DNA of 64,000 nt, from the NCBI GenBank assembly GCA_030674185.1, contig JAPXFY010000016.1, positions 42,153,466-42,217,465 on the forward strand, read 5' to 3'. The translations under genes were made by a program, and so were the position numbers. This document shows positions 34,662-46,023 of the stretch, piece after piece. The notes below the pieces were generated by a model. That model was given only the letters and a program-made list of their open reading frames with translations. It did no database searches and was not told the origin of the DNA. The stretch comes from Monoplex corrugatus. Taxonomy: Eukaryota; Mollusca; Gastropoda; Littorinimorpha; Ranellidae. How positions within the stretch are numbered: position 1 is the stretch's first letter; each line of letters opens with the position of its first letter.

Positions 34662-36769
34662 AGTGTGTTGCTATGATTTGTATTTTCCATCTTGATGTTT
34701 GCATTATTATGTATCATGTCAAAGAAGGATATTTCTAGTTCACTGGTTGCCAGTTAATATCTTTATTGTTGTGCGTGTTGGGGTCACGTGTTTACGATGT
34801 CTTTTAAAGTGTGGTACATTGTACAAGAACATATTTTGGAACATGTCTTGCAGAAACTATATTTTCATGTTTTAAGGTACTTGTCACATAGTGTGGATTC
34901 ATCTTTGCGGTTGTTGTGTTTGGGTTTGACTATAAAGTATTTGATAATAGACTTACTTTATTGGAGCACGTTTTCTTGTAAGACATGTAAACTGCTTTTA
35001 TTCTATAATCTTCTTTCTGTATACGTGGACATATTTCATCATCTGTGAGCCATCATTTTTGTTTGTGTGTATTGACATTCTATTCAGTTTGTCATCTTTT
35101 AATTGTTGTTTCTTTTCTTTGTATTGGTATTATTGACTTTGTTATTTTACATTTCCTTCTTAAATTGTGGATTCTGTATCAAATTTGTACACATTTTTTT
35201 TCATCTTTTGTGAATTCTTGTGAAAGGAGCTAGACTTTGTAAAGGATTTTGTTTGTGGATGTGTTTGTTTGTGTGTGTTTCTGTTGACATGCACACTTTT
35301 ATATACATCTTGTGTATTTTGAAAATTTGGTAGAAATGTTGAGTCAGTTCTGAACAAAGAAAGTATCCTTTGTTTGACAGTACTCATGAACAACTCTGAT
35401 TTTTGTCACCGAGACAGTAGATCAAATCCAGGACGTCAGGCTGGGGAACTGTCCTTGGATTTGTGGAATTCTGATTTTTTATTTGACTTCAGCGGGAGAG
35501 AAAACAAAATCCGAGAAAAAAAAGTCTGAAAAAAAAATTTGCAAAGCACTTGATCACTCTGTGTCCATTATCATATCCAGTTTTTCTGATCCAGGTTTCC
35601 ATGCTACTTTCAGGGCATATGCTGCCTTGGACAATTATTATGTGCATAGTGCTCCTGCATATGCAAGTCAGATCAGTGCATTAATGGGCACACTCGTTGG
35701 CGAACATGGTTGATTTTTTCATCCATTTCTTAAGAAACATTAGACTTCACCTGAAGCAGACAAAGAGAGACTAGTGATTTCACAGTGTTGTGCATGTCGC
35801 ACATCATTAACCATTGTGAGACATTTGAGGCAATTTACCTGTCATGATCATGGGAGACCATGAAAAGTGTTCAGCAATGCTCATTTAGTTTTGGTTGGGG
35901 GGGGGGGGGGGGAGGGAGCCCAGACTTCTCAACAGGGTGTTGCCACTGAATTCCATTCCTGACTCCACCAAGGCGTAGGTGGCCCCTAGACTCAGTCTTT
36001 TGTCAGACTTTTTTGGAGTCAGTGGTTCCTCAGCCTGATAGTGCATACTTGGTGTGTGCCAAAGATGAATATGCCAAGAAACAAGATAGGCCTACATGTT
36101 TAATGCAATTTTTTTTTTATTACAGGTGATTTGTGTGTTGGACATGTATTGCAACATAAAGCTTTGGATAGGAAAAATAAACCTTGGTTTTTTTTCTGCT
36201 TAAGTTTCATGCAGAAAAACACCCACCGTGACAGGTTGATTTTTTCCAGTTTTGGTTTTGAGGTGTCTCGTATCTCTATGTGAGATTATATACGTCAGTG
36301 GATATAGTAAATGAACAGCTCTGTACACTTAAAAGTCTGGCCATGTAATATGTAGAAAGAGACTCAACTCACTTGGGAGGGAGAGTTTTCCCCCTTGCTT
36401 TTCCCCACTGACGGCCCATTTTGAAGGGTTAGGAAAAAAAATAAAAGAATACAAAACATAAAGGAACAAAATGAAACTTTCAGATCTGAATATTTACATG
36501 CTGGGTTGTTCATGACAAAATATTGAAGTTCTTCCTGGAATATTTCTTCTTCATGTGTCATGTTGAAAATACCCCAAATTTTGTGGTCAGGATCACCGTA
36601 CAGTCACACACTTTGATCAGCTCCATGAACACACCGTCAAAGGTGAGAAGGTCTTTGTATGCACAAAATAACATGAATAAAGTAGACTTTGCTCAGGGTA
36701 AAAAAAAAAATATTAGTGACATTATATAAATAAATGTTACAAATTGTTACACAGGGGAATTTGGAAAAA
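34662..36769. other. No gene seen
   Basis: T-rich sequence with a G-run at 35897-35914 and AATAAA at 36176 and 36676. The 76-codon frame from 35483 (Lys/Glu/Ser-rich start) resembles nothing I know. Confidence 0.35.
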
Positions 36770-37490
36770 AAAAAAAAGCACACCAGATGCTTCAGTCCCT
36801 ATGCACTGTTTTCTGCACTGAGTGATACAGTTGGAAGCAGGTGATGGTCTTGTTGGGCTAGCATAGTTTGTCACAGAGGGCAACCCCACACTTTTTACAC
36901 CAGTTGGGGGTTTGCCGCAGTTACACCTCTGGGTGTCTCCTGCTGCCAGCACTACACACATGGCACTTCCTATTGTTCTTCCTGCCGCTGGGGATGGGTG
37001 GCAGAGGGCAGGAGAAGTGCTCATACTGCTTGCCACTCAGTTCTCTTATGCATATCTGTTTATGACAATAGAATTTAGAAAGTCTTCTGTCACAAACTGA
37101 TTGAAGAAATCAATGGGGCGTGGCACTCAGCTGAGACATGCAGGCCACAAGAGCCAGAGAACGGAGGCAAAGTGGGGAAAAAACTAAAATCTTCGTGCCA
37201 GTTGAAATCTTCATCAGACATATGACTCACTGTACTTGGCCTACTGACCGCTCTCCTCTCGGGACATGTACGCCCACCTCCCTCTCCCACTTCACTGTCG
37301 TCTGAAACTGGGTCACTGTCAGTACATTCTTGCTGGTAGCTTTCATCACTGGAAACACTTTCACCATCATCTTCATCATACTCGTCGATCCTTCAGTCTG
37401 AAGCACTTCAATCACTTCAGCAGCAGTAAAACGCTGCTGTCGTGATCTACTTTGCTCCAAAACTCGTACTTGCCTGCAATGCCATTTTCG
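36770..37490 (-). pseudogene. piggyBac-like transposase with internal deletion (N terminus plus Cys-rich C terminus)
   Basis: Read on the - strand from about 37480: EQSRSRQQRFTAAEVIEVLQ, then in another frame an acidic DEYDEDDGESVSSDESYQQE stretch and DFNWHEDFSFFPTLPPFSG. Next a fragment FFNQFVTEDFLNSIVINRYA (start of the DDE_Tnp_1_7 region) runs directly into RKCHVCSAGSRR and WCKKCGVALCDKLC, then CFQLYHSV: the C-terminal Cys-rich finger typical of piggyBac transposases. The catalytic core is deleted and several frameshifts are present. Element ends not determined; a TTAA at 37743-37746 is a candidate right edge. Confidence 0.75.
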
Positions 37491-37784
37491 ATATGTATGC
37501 AGATTAGCAAGTCATGTGGGGTGCCGAAGTCAATCGTTTCCCCATGAGTGTATTGCTACAAAATCTCACAGAGTAACTTTCCACTTGACACGTCTGAAAT
37601 GCCCAGTGTAGCTTCGGTTGGCATGCTATGTCACGAGGGAAGCGTGGAAAACTTTTTAATTATTGAAACCACTATCGCGTTCCATCATCCGAAACCGAGC
37701 CTTACGTCATGAATGCTATAGTGTTCCGTCGTACTAAGAGAATTAATAGGTAAATGAATATATTATATTAACTTTATTTGTCTG

Positions 37785-38030
37785 GCCATGTAATTCATAC
37801 AAAGAGAAAGTTAACTGATGAATGAACCATGTACTCCATCCAAAGCAAATTTAAGTTAACTGATAAATGAACCATGTCATTTATACAAAGCAGATTTAAG
37901 TTAACTTATAAATGAACCATGTCATTTATACAAAGCAGATTTAAGTTAATTGATACTGAGCAAGTTTAAGTTAATTGATAAATGAACCATGTAATTCATA
38001 CAAAGCGAATTTAACTGATAAGTGAATGTT
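37785..38030 (+). repeat. 45-bp tandem repeat
   Basis: Five to six units of taagttaactgataaatgaa plus ccatgtaattcatacaaagc; a related piece recurs at 38585-38660. Confidence 0.85.
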
Positions 38031-38044
38031 ACCATGATTTAGTC

Positions 38045-38575
38045 ACCATCAGGCCTGTTGTTAGAGCACCATGCTCATATCAAAGGGATTGTGAGTTTAA
38101 CCATTGGGAGGATTACAGCTTTCTTGTGGGCTGGCTGGTTCTTTTGGTAGAGTCGTGTACTCCAGATATCTAGAGTTCAATCCTAGCCCTGCAGCGTTTA
38201 GAATGGCCTGTTCACTGCCCATCTTAACCCTTTGACTCCCGCACCCTATCCACCAACTGCAGAAACTTCACCCTATGACTCCCTCACCCTAGCCGGAAGC
38301 TGGTGGATAGGGTGAGGGAGTCAAAGGGTTCAGTATTTGCTTTGCTAACATGGTTGGCAATGCAGGATGCTAGTGCATACAGTGCAGGAGTCAGAGGGTT
38401 AATGGTTTCCATCATTCTGGTGGTGCCAGCTTAGTGTTCCATAGATACTTCCTGCCTTCTCTCCCAATTTCAAGACCTTGCCATTGCTTAGGGTTTTGCA
38501 CAGGCTTAAGTAGTCTGCCAGATATTTGCTGGTAGATTCAGGTAGAGTGCATAGAGCTTGAATAAAGTTCCAAAC
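38045..38575 (+). mobile_element. SINE family C copy, split by a MITE
   Basis: Two tRNA-like modules are visible: gttgttagagcaccatgctc...gtgagtttaacc and tcttttggtagagtcgtgta...agagttcaatcctagccc, the latter with a good Pol III B box. The body continues after a MITE inserted at its TTAA (38224-38402). Confidence 0.75.
38224..38402. mobile_element. Palindromic MITE family A copy in a SINE
   Basis: TTAA-flanked, ttaaccctttgactcccgca to caggagtcagagggttaa. The intact SINE at 55757-55775 (ctatcttaatgtttccatc) shows the empty TTAA site. Confidence 0.9.
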
Positions 38576-39634
38576 TATTACATTTACTTATCTAACCACA
38601 TAATACATACAAAGAGAACTTAATTGTAAATGATTATATTGCATTAACTGTACTAGTCTGGCCATGTATGCAAAAGAGTCACTGTCAAAATAGTTTGCTG
38701 AATATGAGTTGTGTATAGCGTTTTGCTCATATTTTGTGCATTACATTTGGAGATGTATTGATTGAACAGTGCACAGCAGTTCACTTCCATATAAAGTCAG
38801 TATGTAATCTGCTTGTTTTTATTTGGTATGAGAACATGTATCAATGTTTTCTGGCTAATACATTTTGTTCTACCTCTTGTTATTTGTTAGAACGAAAAGC
38901 GCTCATTTCAGTGTTGTTATCCATTGATCGGTTTCCCCTCCTTGTCCAAAGTGAATGTAGGTGAAGCTGATTTAATTTGAAACCTTGCATACAGCTATGT
39001 GTAAAACAGTTATCTGTTGATATAAGAATAGAAAGGTGTGTGAACTTTCAAATGCCTCAAGCCACATGTCCAAGTATTAAGGCCCTAAATCTTGACGTAT
39101 AAATCAAATAAAAATATGTGCACAGCTCTGGAGAAAACATGACAGTCAATGAAGAGAAGGAAAACGGCAATACTAAGATAAGGGAACACAAATTTACATA
39201 TCCTAAAGCATCTCTGTTAATATGAGTCTCGTTTTGTTGGAATGGTGATGTGCAGTTCAGAAAACAAAATTACAAAAATGTCAAATCTAATCAGCTGGAC
39301 ACAGTAAATACACCACTGAAATGTAAAAAGCAGATAATGAATACATTGTTCATTTTCCAAGAAATTTCGATGTGGATCTACAGCTGCTGAATATACATGT
39401 CATCTGGCTAACTGGGCATACCCATTACTCATTACATATGAACTGTAATAACAGAACTGTGTTCCTTGAGTCTGAAGATGCTCTGTGTTAGTGGATGACC
39501 TGTCTTGTATTTTAAAATCAAGACCATAAGTTTAAAAAAAATTGTACGGGCTTTTGATATGGAGATTACGTTTTGTTCAGGTAGCAGAGATGTGTATATT
39601 GAACACTTCATAGTGACGTTCTGTAGGCAGTTAC

Positions 39635-40010
39635 AAGTTGTTCAAGAGGGACTCGCTGCCCTAAGACAGTTCCATATATGCTGTACCCTAGCCTGCTTGT
39701 AATGATCTGCTACCTCGAGCCAGTGCAAAACTATCCACTGGCTAGATATTGAGGAGGAAGATGAGACCTAAGGAGGGGAAGATGGGACCTAATTTCAGTT
39801 AACCCTTTGGCTCCCACACCATATCTACCAACTGCAAAAACTTATCCACCAGCTTCCTACAGGAGGTGAGGGAACCAAAGGGTAAGGTGAGAGAATTGGG
39901 GTTTAGTTTTTGCTTTGCAAGCAAGGTTACCAATGCAGGATGCTGGTGGACAGGATGCAGGAATCAAAGGGTTAATTTATAGATGCAAAACACCAGAATG
40001 ACTGGCATAT
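39635..40010 (-). mobile_element. SINE family C copy, split by a MITE
   Basis: ttcaagagggactcgctgcc to gggacctaatttcag, then after the MITE gcaaaacaccagaatgac. Confidence 0.65.
39799..39975. mobile_element. Palindromic MITE family A copy in a SINE
   Basis: ttaaccctttggctcccaca to caggaatcaaagggttaa; inner hairpin partly deleted. Confidence 0.8.
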
Positions 40011-41359
40011 TACGATGGTCAGCAAGCATATGAAGTTTTATGTTGGCAAGATGACATGGAACTAGAGGTATTTCCATTCTACGGCTCTATCTGTAGTAGT
40101 GACCAGCTCAGCAATATACGACTGTAAAGTGGTAAACAGAATATGTTGAGTCACCAAACTGACTTTATCAACTGTTGAGTTTGCATTGTTTTTCCTCTTC
40201 AAAGACGTTGTAAAGGCAATGACAGAAAATTTCCTAACTGGTGCCTCTGTCTATTTTTATGTGGCTTATGTAGTCTGAATCTTGTTCATGTCTCCCCCAT
40301 GTCTGCATCTTGATTTTGTTCTGTCTTGATTTCCTTTTGTTATTTATTTTTCTGTATCATTTTGTAGTTTTATGAAGTTGCCTTCTGCAAAATGTACAGT
40401 GTCCATGATGTGTATGTAGTGTATGCATGCGGTCCTGTACATTCTAAGTGCTCAATTTGTACAGTTTTGTTATGTATTCAAAGCTGTGAGATAACCAGTG
40501 CTGGCAGTCACATGGATCAGTGCTGTTGTAGTTTTTTCTCCATCTCTTTTATTGTATGTTATTTCATCTGTTCTTTGTTTTTATTATTATTATTATTACG
40601 ATTATTGTTATTATTTTATTATTTTATTTTGTAGTAGCTTGTGCTATCCTTGTATTTATTTTGTATCAATCATTTTTCATTCTTGATGTTGAATAAAGTG
40701 TTCTGTTTATGAATACAAATTAATGAACTGCGTTTTCTTGATGAAAGTGGTGATGTGCATAATCATGACCCCCTCCCCTACTTCCTTAGAGTTTTAAATG
40801 CCAACACAAGTAACTGTGCAAGTAACAGTGAAAACATGTTAATGCTGTCTGGTTCAAACCAAATCTAATCATAATGTAATGGGCCATGCATTTTCAAGTA
40901 ACATCACTGCCCATGTGAGTAAAAGCGCCACAAATATTTTTATTTACACAGGACTGACAGAAGTCCACAGATGCAATCTTTAGTACTTTGATCTGAAACA
41001 GGGGTATTGTATGTTGTTTTTAGCTTTCTCCAAAAAGGGTCTCATGTCTTGAAAAATTTCAGATACTAGCACAATAAATACCATCTGATGGAAAAAAGAT
41101 CCAAAGTTATCATGGCCTGTGAAGCCTTTGCATAAACCTACAAAATCAGCAAGACCATGTCATGTGTACAAAAAAAGAAAAAAAATCATACACAGTTTAT
41201 CTTTGCACCAATCTACGTTTATCCCCGAACCAAGGACTACTTGCCCGAACCATCTATAACTGAAACAAACTAGGCAGCATTATGAAGAAATGCATCTGTC
41301 CACCAGTAATACTCCAGCAAACCCCAGTCTCAGTTTGGCTACAAACTTCAATAAATATC
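40011..41359. other. No gene seen; possible transcript 3' end at 40.69 kb
   Basis: Unique T-rich sequence with tta/attattatt microsatellite at 40582-40630 and the AATAAA at 40692. Confidence 0.35.
40692..40697 (+). terminator. Candidate distal poly(A) signal AATAAA
   Basis: AATAAA in gttgaataaagtgttctg, with a GT-rich downstream element and a T-rich upstream stretch. If used by CERT1 it would imply a 3' UTR near 14 kb containing transposons; it may instead belong to an unseen transcript. Confidence 0.25.
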
Positions 41360-41372
41360 AGTTCACTGGAAT

Positions 41373-41931
41373 TGTTATTGTTATTGTTGTTTAAAGCCCA
41401 GCATACTGCGTAGAGCCATATCAGGGCCGTAATCTCTTCAAAACATATAAAACTTCAACAGGGAAAAAAAGAAAAGAAAATTAAGTACACATGTCAATGC
41501 ATTTGCACATATAAGCTAAGGACATGCCCCTGGCGTTGACCACTTTGTCCAATTTATCGCACAGGGGATTTAAAAAACACCTGAGTACAATTTTAAGCAT
41601 ACCTAAGAACACCAAAACATACATGTATAAAAACAGGCATAAATTACCTAAAATTGCTTTCGCATATTTCACCTCCCTAGAACCCAAAATGCACTTAGTA
41701 CATGTACCTAATGTATCTATCCTAAGAAAAAGTATGTACATAAAGATTTTATCAAATACATACAGGTGAATGGACCAGCAAGCCAGAAAATGATAGGAAG
41801 AAATGACAGAAAGCAAAGAACAAGGCAGAAACAAAGAGAGCAACAGAAAAGAGGAAATTTCTAGCACAGATTTTCCAGAAGATGGGGGTACTATTTATAC
41901 TGAAAAAGCCCCCGGCATTCCCACGGGGAGA
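41373..41931 (-). mobile_element. Family B retroposon, full-length 559-bp copy with TSD
   Basis: Flanked by the 13-bp direct repeat agttcactggaat (41360-41372 and 41932-41944). On the - strand it begins ctccccgtgggaatgccggg and ends with gtcggctgggctttaa-type sequence plus a short aacaataacaat tail: the layout of a target-primed retroposon. No coding capacity and no obvious Pol III boxes; superfamily unknown. Confidence 0.8.
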
Positions 41932-42070
41932 AGTTCACTGGAATAAACATATATGCTGGCAAAGTAAGTTCCACCTGAATTACTGCCTCCATGCTTTTTC
42001 ATCAAGTACTATTTTCCAATCCCACAATCTGCTTTTATAGCACTGTATACTATCTACATTATAAATTATT

Positions 42071-42158
42071 ATAACCCTTTGACTCCTGCACCCGATCCAC
42101 CAACTGCAAAAAAATTAACCCTCTGGCTTCCTCACACTATCCACCAGCTTCCTGCAGT
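42071..42158. mobile_element. Palindromic MITE family A, half copy
   Basis: ataaccctttgactcctgca to ccaccagcttcctgcag; breaks at the hairpin centre. Confidence 0.75.
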
Positions 42159-42179
42159 TACTATTTGAACCCAATGATC

Positions 42180-42372
42180 AATCAGACCAAAAACATGTGA
42201 GGCTTTATTGAAAACATACAGGTGAATGGACCAGCAAGGCAGACAATAAGAGAGATGCCAGAAAGCAAAGGAGCCAGCAAAAAACAAAGTGACAGAAAAG
42301 AGGAAAACTTGTAGAAGAAGGTGGGGATACTATTGATACTGAAAGAGCCTCTGGCATTCCCACAGCGGAGTC
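42180..42372 (-). mobile_element. Family B 5' fragment
   Basis: aggtgaatggaccagcaagg to ctggcattcccacagcgg matches the head of family B. Confidence 0.65.
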
Positions 42373-42388
42373 CTTAGTCATAGCTTAA

Positions 42389-43141
42389 CCCCCTTGGCAT
42401 GGTACATAATTAAAAGCGTACTGTAAGACAGTTGCATAAATTTACGGAAGCTGACTAGTCAATGGGTACAAATTGTTTAATTTTTGCTGCTCTCAAGTAA
42501 ACATATCCTAGAATCAGTATACATATATTTAGAAAAAAGAAATCCTGAACTGCACAATAAAAGTAAAAATAAATGCCTGTTTGCAGGAGAAAGTGAAACT
42601 ACAGAGTGAGAAATCCTGAATTGTACAATAAAAATAAAGTAAACGCCTGTTTGCAGGAGAAAGTGAAATTACAAAATGTTGAAATAAAAAAAACCATATA
42701 TAAGCATGTACGATGAGAAGTACAATGTAAACAAACCAAACTGAATGACAACCCGCATTCCAGAAATGACTGATGTGCTACAAAATACCCTTTAACGTGT
42801 GCTCAAACCTTTATTATTCATTTAGAACCAAAAAAAAGGCCATATTTACCTCACGATCATCACCAGAGCCATTGTCAACAAGAGTCCCAACTTGAGTCCC
42901 AACTTCCTAATCTCACTCATTTTTGTGCAAAAACTTGTAGAAATCAACTGAAGAACAGCAAAATGGCGACCATGTGAAAGGAAGAAGGCAGAGGCCACAC
43001 AAAAGAAGTCTTCTGATTGATCAATTTGTATTTGCTTTATAGATAGGACAGTATTCAGTGGGAGATACGAATGAAGCAACGATTGTGGCTCATCATGTTT
43101 GGACGGTAAAGCCACGATCATGGCTCATCGTGCTAAGCAGA
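42389..43141. mobile_element. Candidate TTAA element
   Basis: TTAA then cccccttggcatgg on the left; ccatgagcacgctaag-type inverse end before TTAA near 43142 on the right (weak TIR). Contains a 60-bp direct duplication (42540-42670, cctgtttgcaggagaaagtg twice). No clear protein. Confidence 0.35.
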
Positions 43142-44270
43142 TTAATCCATCTGAGTGTAAAAATTTAAACACAGATACACACAGATTTCAACTCTTTTTA
43201 CTCAAGAATAGCAGGGAGTCAATGCTACCCTACACATATGATATAAGCATATTAAAAAAAACAGATGAACTGTAACACATACAATGTCAGAAAAGTTATA
43301 AAAATGACTCATGACAAAATATGGATTCTGAAAAAATGACTCGATAAAATATGTGAACCGGTCAAGCATTTTAGCATTTTAAAAAAGTATGGCAAAGACA
43401 TACATGTAAACAAAATACATGTAAACAATAACAAACAAAAAAATAGTAACATTGCCATAATAGTTGTAGTAGTAATTATAAGATACTTCTCATTATCCTA
43501 ATACTACTAATAGTGAAAACAGCTCGCACAAAAAATGTCATTATCCTAATACTACTAATAGTGAAAACAGCTCGCACAAAAAATGTAGATTATAGACACA
43601 GAATCAAAGAGAAACAAGAGTGACAGATGCATTAAGAACAAACAAGGGAGAGGAGAGACAAGTCAACTATCGCTGTGATGAAAATAGATGAACTGTAAGA
43701 TAAAACATTGTAAAAATCAATTATAGTGAAATATGTCAGTTGATCAAGTGTATTACAAAAACATGAAAGATAAAGGTAGACACATGTAAAGCAAATACAA
43801 ATCAACCCCTAACAACAACAACACTAATATTCATAGTAGTGGCGGCAGCAATATCTCTTTTTAATTATTACAATAATAACAAGGAAAATAGAAACATTAA
43901 TGATTATTGCAAGCTGATCTCACATGGCCATTACAGGGCTGTACAAAAAAACAACAACTGAAGACACTCATTCATTACCAAACATAAAAAGACAAAGATC
44001 AATCGAACTATTGGATAGATGACGACACAATGAAATTTTGATTTCTACTACAATATGGTGTCCATGTCATGGATATTGTGTATATCCATTGTGTTCACAT
44101 TGTTTCTATTCTTTCCTCCACCCCCCAACCTGTGAAAAAAAGCTAAATGCCTAAAACACAGTACACCATTCATACTCATGAAGAAGAAAAAGAAGAGGAA
44201 AAAAAAGGCAAAGATACACCAGTTGCCTTGATGTAGTTGTCAGCGCAATGAATAAACAACAGGAAGATTG
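43142..44270. other. No gene seen
   Basis: A-rich sequence; a 47-bp direct duplication (tcattatcctaatactacta...) at 43491-43587 is the only structure noted. Confidence 0.35.
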
Positions 44271-44650
44271 TACGTTCAAATCCCATGAGTCTGTCAAACT
44301 CACTGTGGGACTGTTTGGCCCCAACCAGCAGTGACTGTGCTATGGGATCATTGGAAAGACAAGGGACCACACAGTCGAGCCACATCCATTTCATCCATGC
44401 TGCACTGAAGGCATTTCTCAAATCTCCTGACCGAGACTGCAGAGGTCTGTTAGACTGGTTGACGCCAAGAAATATACGAAAGCAGGCATGGAGTACAGCC
44501 TTGTCATGCAGTCTCAATCTAGAAGAAACCCCACAGCATCATGATTATCATCCTCATTGTCATCATCCTCATCACCATGGCACTGTGAGAAATTGTCCAA
44601 GCCTCTATGGCCGTTGATATGATGTAGGAAATGGGATAGCAAATAACAAC
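44270..44650 (-). repeat. Family D copy
   Basis: gaaagacaagggaccacaca, gcatggagtacagccttgtc and cccacagcatcatgattatc match the other copies. The overlapping 110-codon open frame is incidental. Confidence 0.5.
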
Positions 44651-44791
44651 AACAACAAACGAAAAGCAATAATCACTGCATTAAAATATACAGCAAGTAA
44701 GATATACAACAAAGTATCAATCATGAAAAACATTTTCTGCATAAAACCAACAGTACATTGGGGAATGTGGTAGTAGAAATTTTCACACCAG

Positions 44792-44797
44792 TTTATT
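44792..44797 (-). terminator. Candidate poly(A) signal for REXO2
   Basis: AATAAA on the - strand (tttatt on +), about 1.14 kb past the REXO2 stop; a variant ATTAAA lies nearer, around 45409. No closer exact hexamer was noticed. Confidence 0.3.
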
Positions 44798-45938
44798 TCC
44801 CTTACTGCATTGCCTTCTCGTGAACAGGTCATATGCCCATTAATCTTTTGTGTTCCACAGTACTGTTCTGGAATGGTAGATAATTCACGCCCCTGTCACT
44901 CCCACAATCACCATTTGGCAACATCGGGTATGAGTCTCAATCTCATGAAAGTTCTTACTTTGTATGAAATATCTTAAGACCTGTTGAAACCTTAAGACCT
45001 GTCAAGATTCCACTGAATCTAATAACAACTGGGAAATCCATTACATCAAGCAGTGTTACTGGCTTTACTGGAGAGTGAATGACTACGCAAAGCAAGCAAA
45101 ATGGTGACGCCTAACTCGTGCCCCAAAAGCTCTTGACTCTTGAATTTGACCACTGTCCAGCAAGAATTAGCATGAATGCTTGGCGAAGATAAAAACAAAC
45201 TGCAGTCTGATGATTCTTTAGAAGAGGAAGATTAAAGATGAAGAACATCCCCCTCCATTTTGTAGTCTTGAGCTGAGCTGAGCTGAGCTCAACACTGTTG
45301 CTTAATACTCTACATTAAATCTAAAATCTCACAGGTAAAAATATATATTTTCTGGGAGGAAAATGAACAGACAATTATTTTTACCTGTCTTAGTTCGGAA
45401 TTTAATCTAGACTGTATTTTTTTCCAACAATGGCTTTTCATTTTGTGCGTCAAAATTTCTCAGCAAATAGTCTTTTGTTATTCGCCACATTCCGTGGCTG
45501 GCTAGGGGCTGATATTTATAACACGCAAACTGAATCTTTGTGTGTAGCATTATACATCCACAACAGTAAATAAGATCACAGGGATAATTTTATATCTCCC
45601 CCCCCTCACCCCCACTCTTTCCACCATGGATCACAACTTTGACAATGGTTGGGGACATTTTGTCTCTCTATGATACAGAGAGCTATGCTTGCAAAAATCT
45701 TGTACTATAGTGGGGTTACCCAAACCAGGATAAAATCCAAGCATCTAATGATGCACCAACTGAAGACAGTGGATGCATGCATCCAAGAAAACATGAATCT
45801 TTGACTGTGTCTCACATCTGTGACATATTTGTCATTTGTAATGTTTGCCTGAACTCAGAGGGCTCCTTTTAACTGCATGCAACTGATATTCATAAAAAAT
45901 AAACATACAAATAAAAGACCTTTTTCTGTACCAGCTCT
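44798..45938 (-). other. Probable REXO2 3' UTR
   Basis: Sequence between the REXO2 stop and the first exact poly(A) hexamer; no repeats or motifs noted apart from a short (gagct)n run at 45275-45290. Confidence 0.35.
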
Positions 45939-46023
45939 TCACTGGTCACCAGTTGGAGACTTGAAGATGGCTTGTCTGTAATATTGCAACTCCTGGATGC
46001 TCTCCCGAATGTCATCCAAAGCT
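45939..46023 (-). CDS. REXO2: REXO2 exon 6 (C terminus)
   Basis: 85 bp, acceptor ttttgatcag. Encodes [20 protein letters not shown] then KSPTGDQ and TGA. D206 completes the DEDDh site. The tail is shorter than the human Lys-rich end, which accounts for the total length difference. Confidence 0.94.

Noticed and set aside
35483..35713. 76-codon Lys-rich frame as a gene
   Set aside because: No homology recognised, no splice context or promoter, and low-complexity start.
42846..43121. 91-codon - strand frame as a protein
   Set aside because: Inside a weak candidate TTAA element; no motif recognised and no support beyond being open.
44285..44617. 110-codon open frame
   Set aside because: Lies wholly in repeat family D and its counterpart at 24480 is not open.
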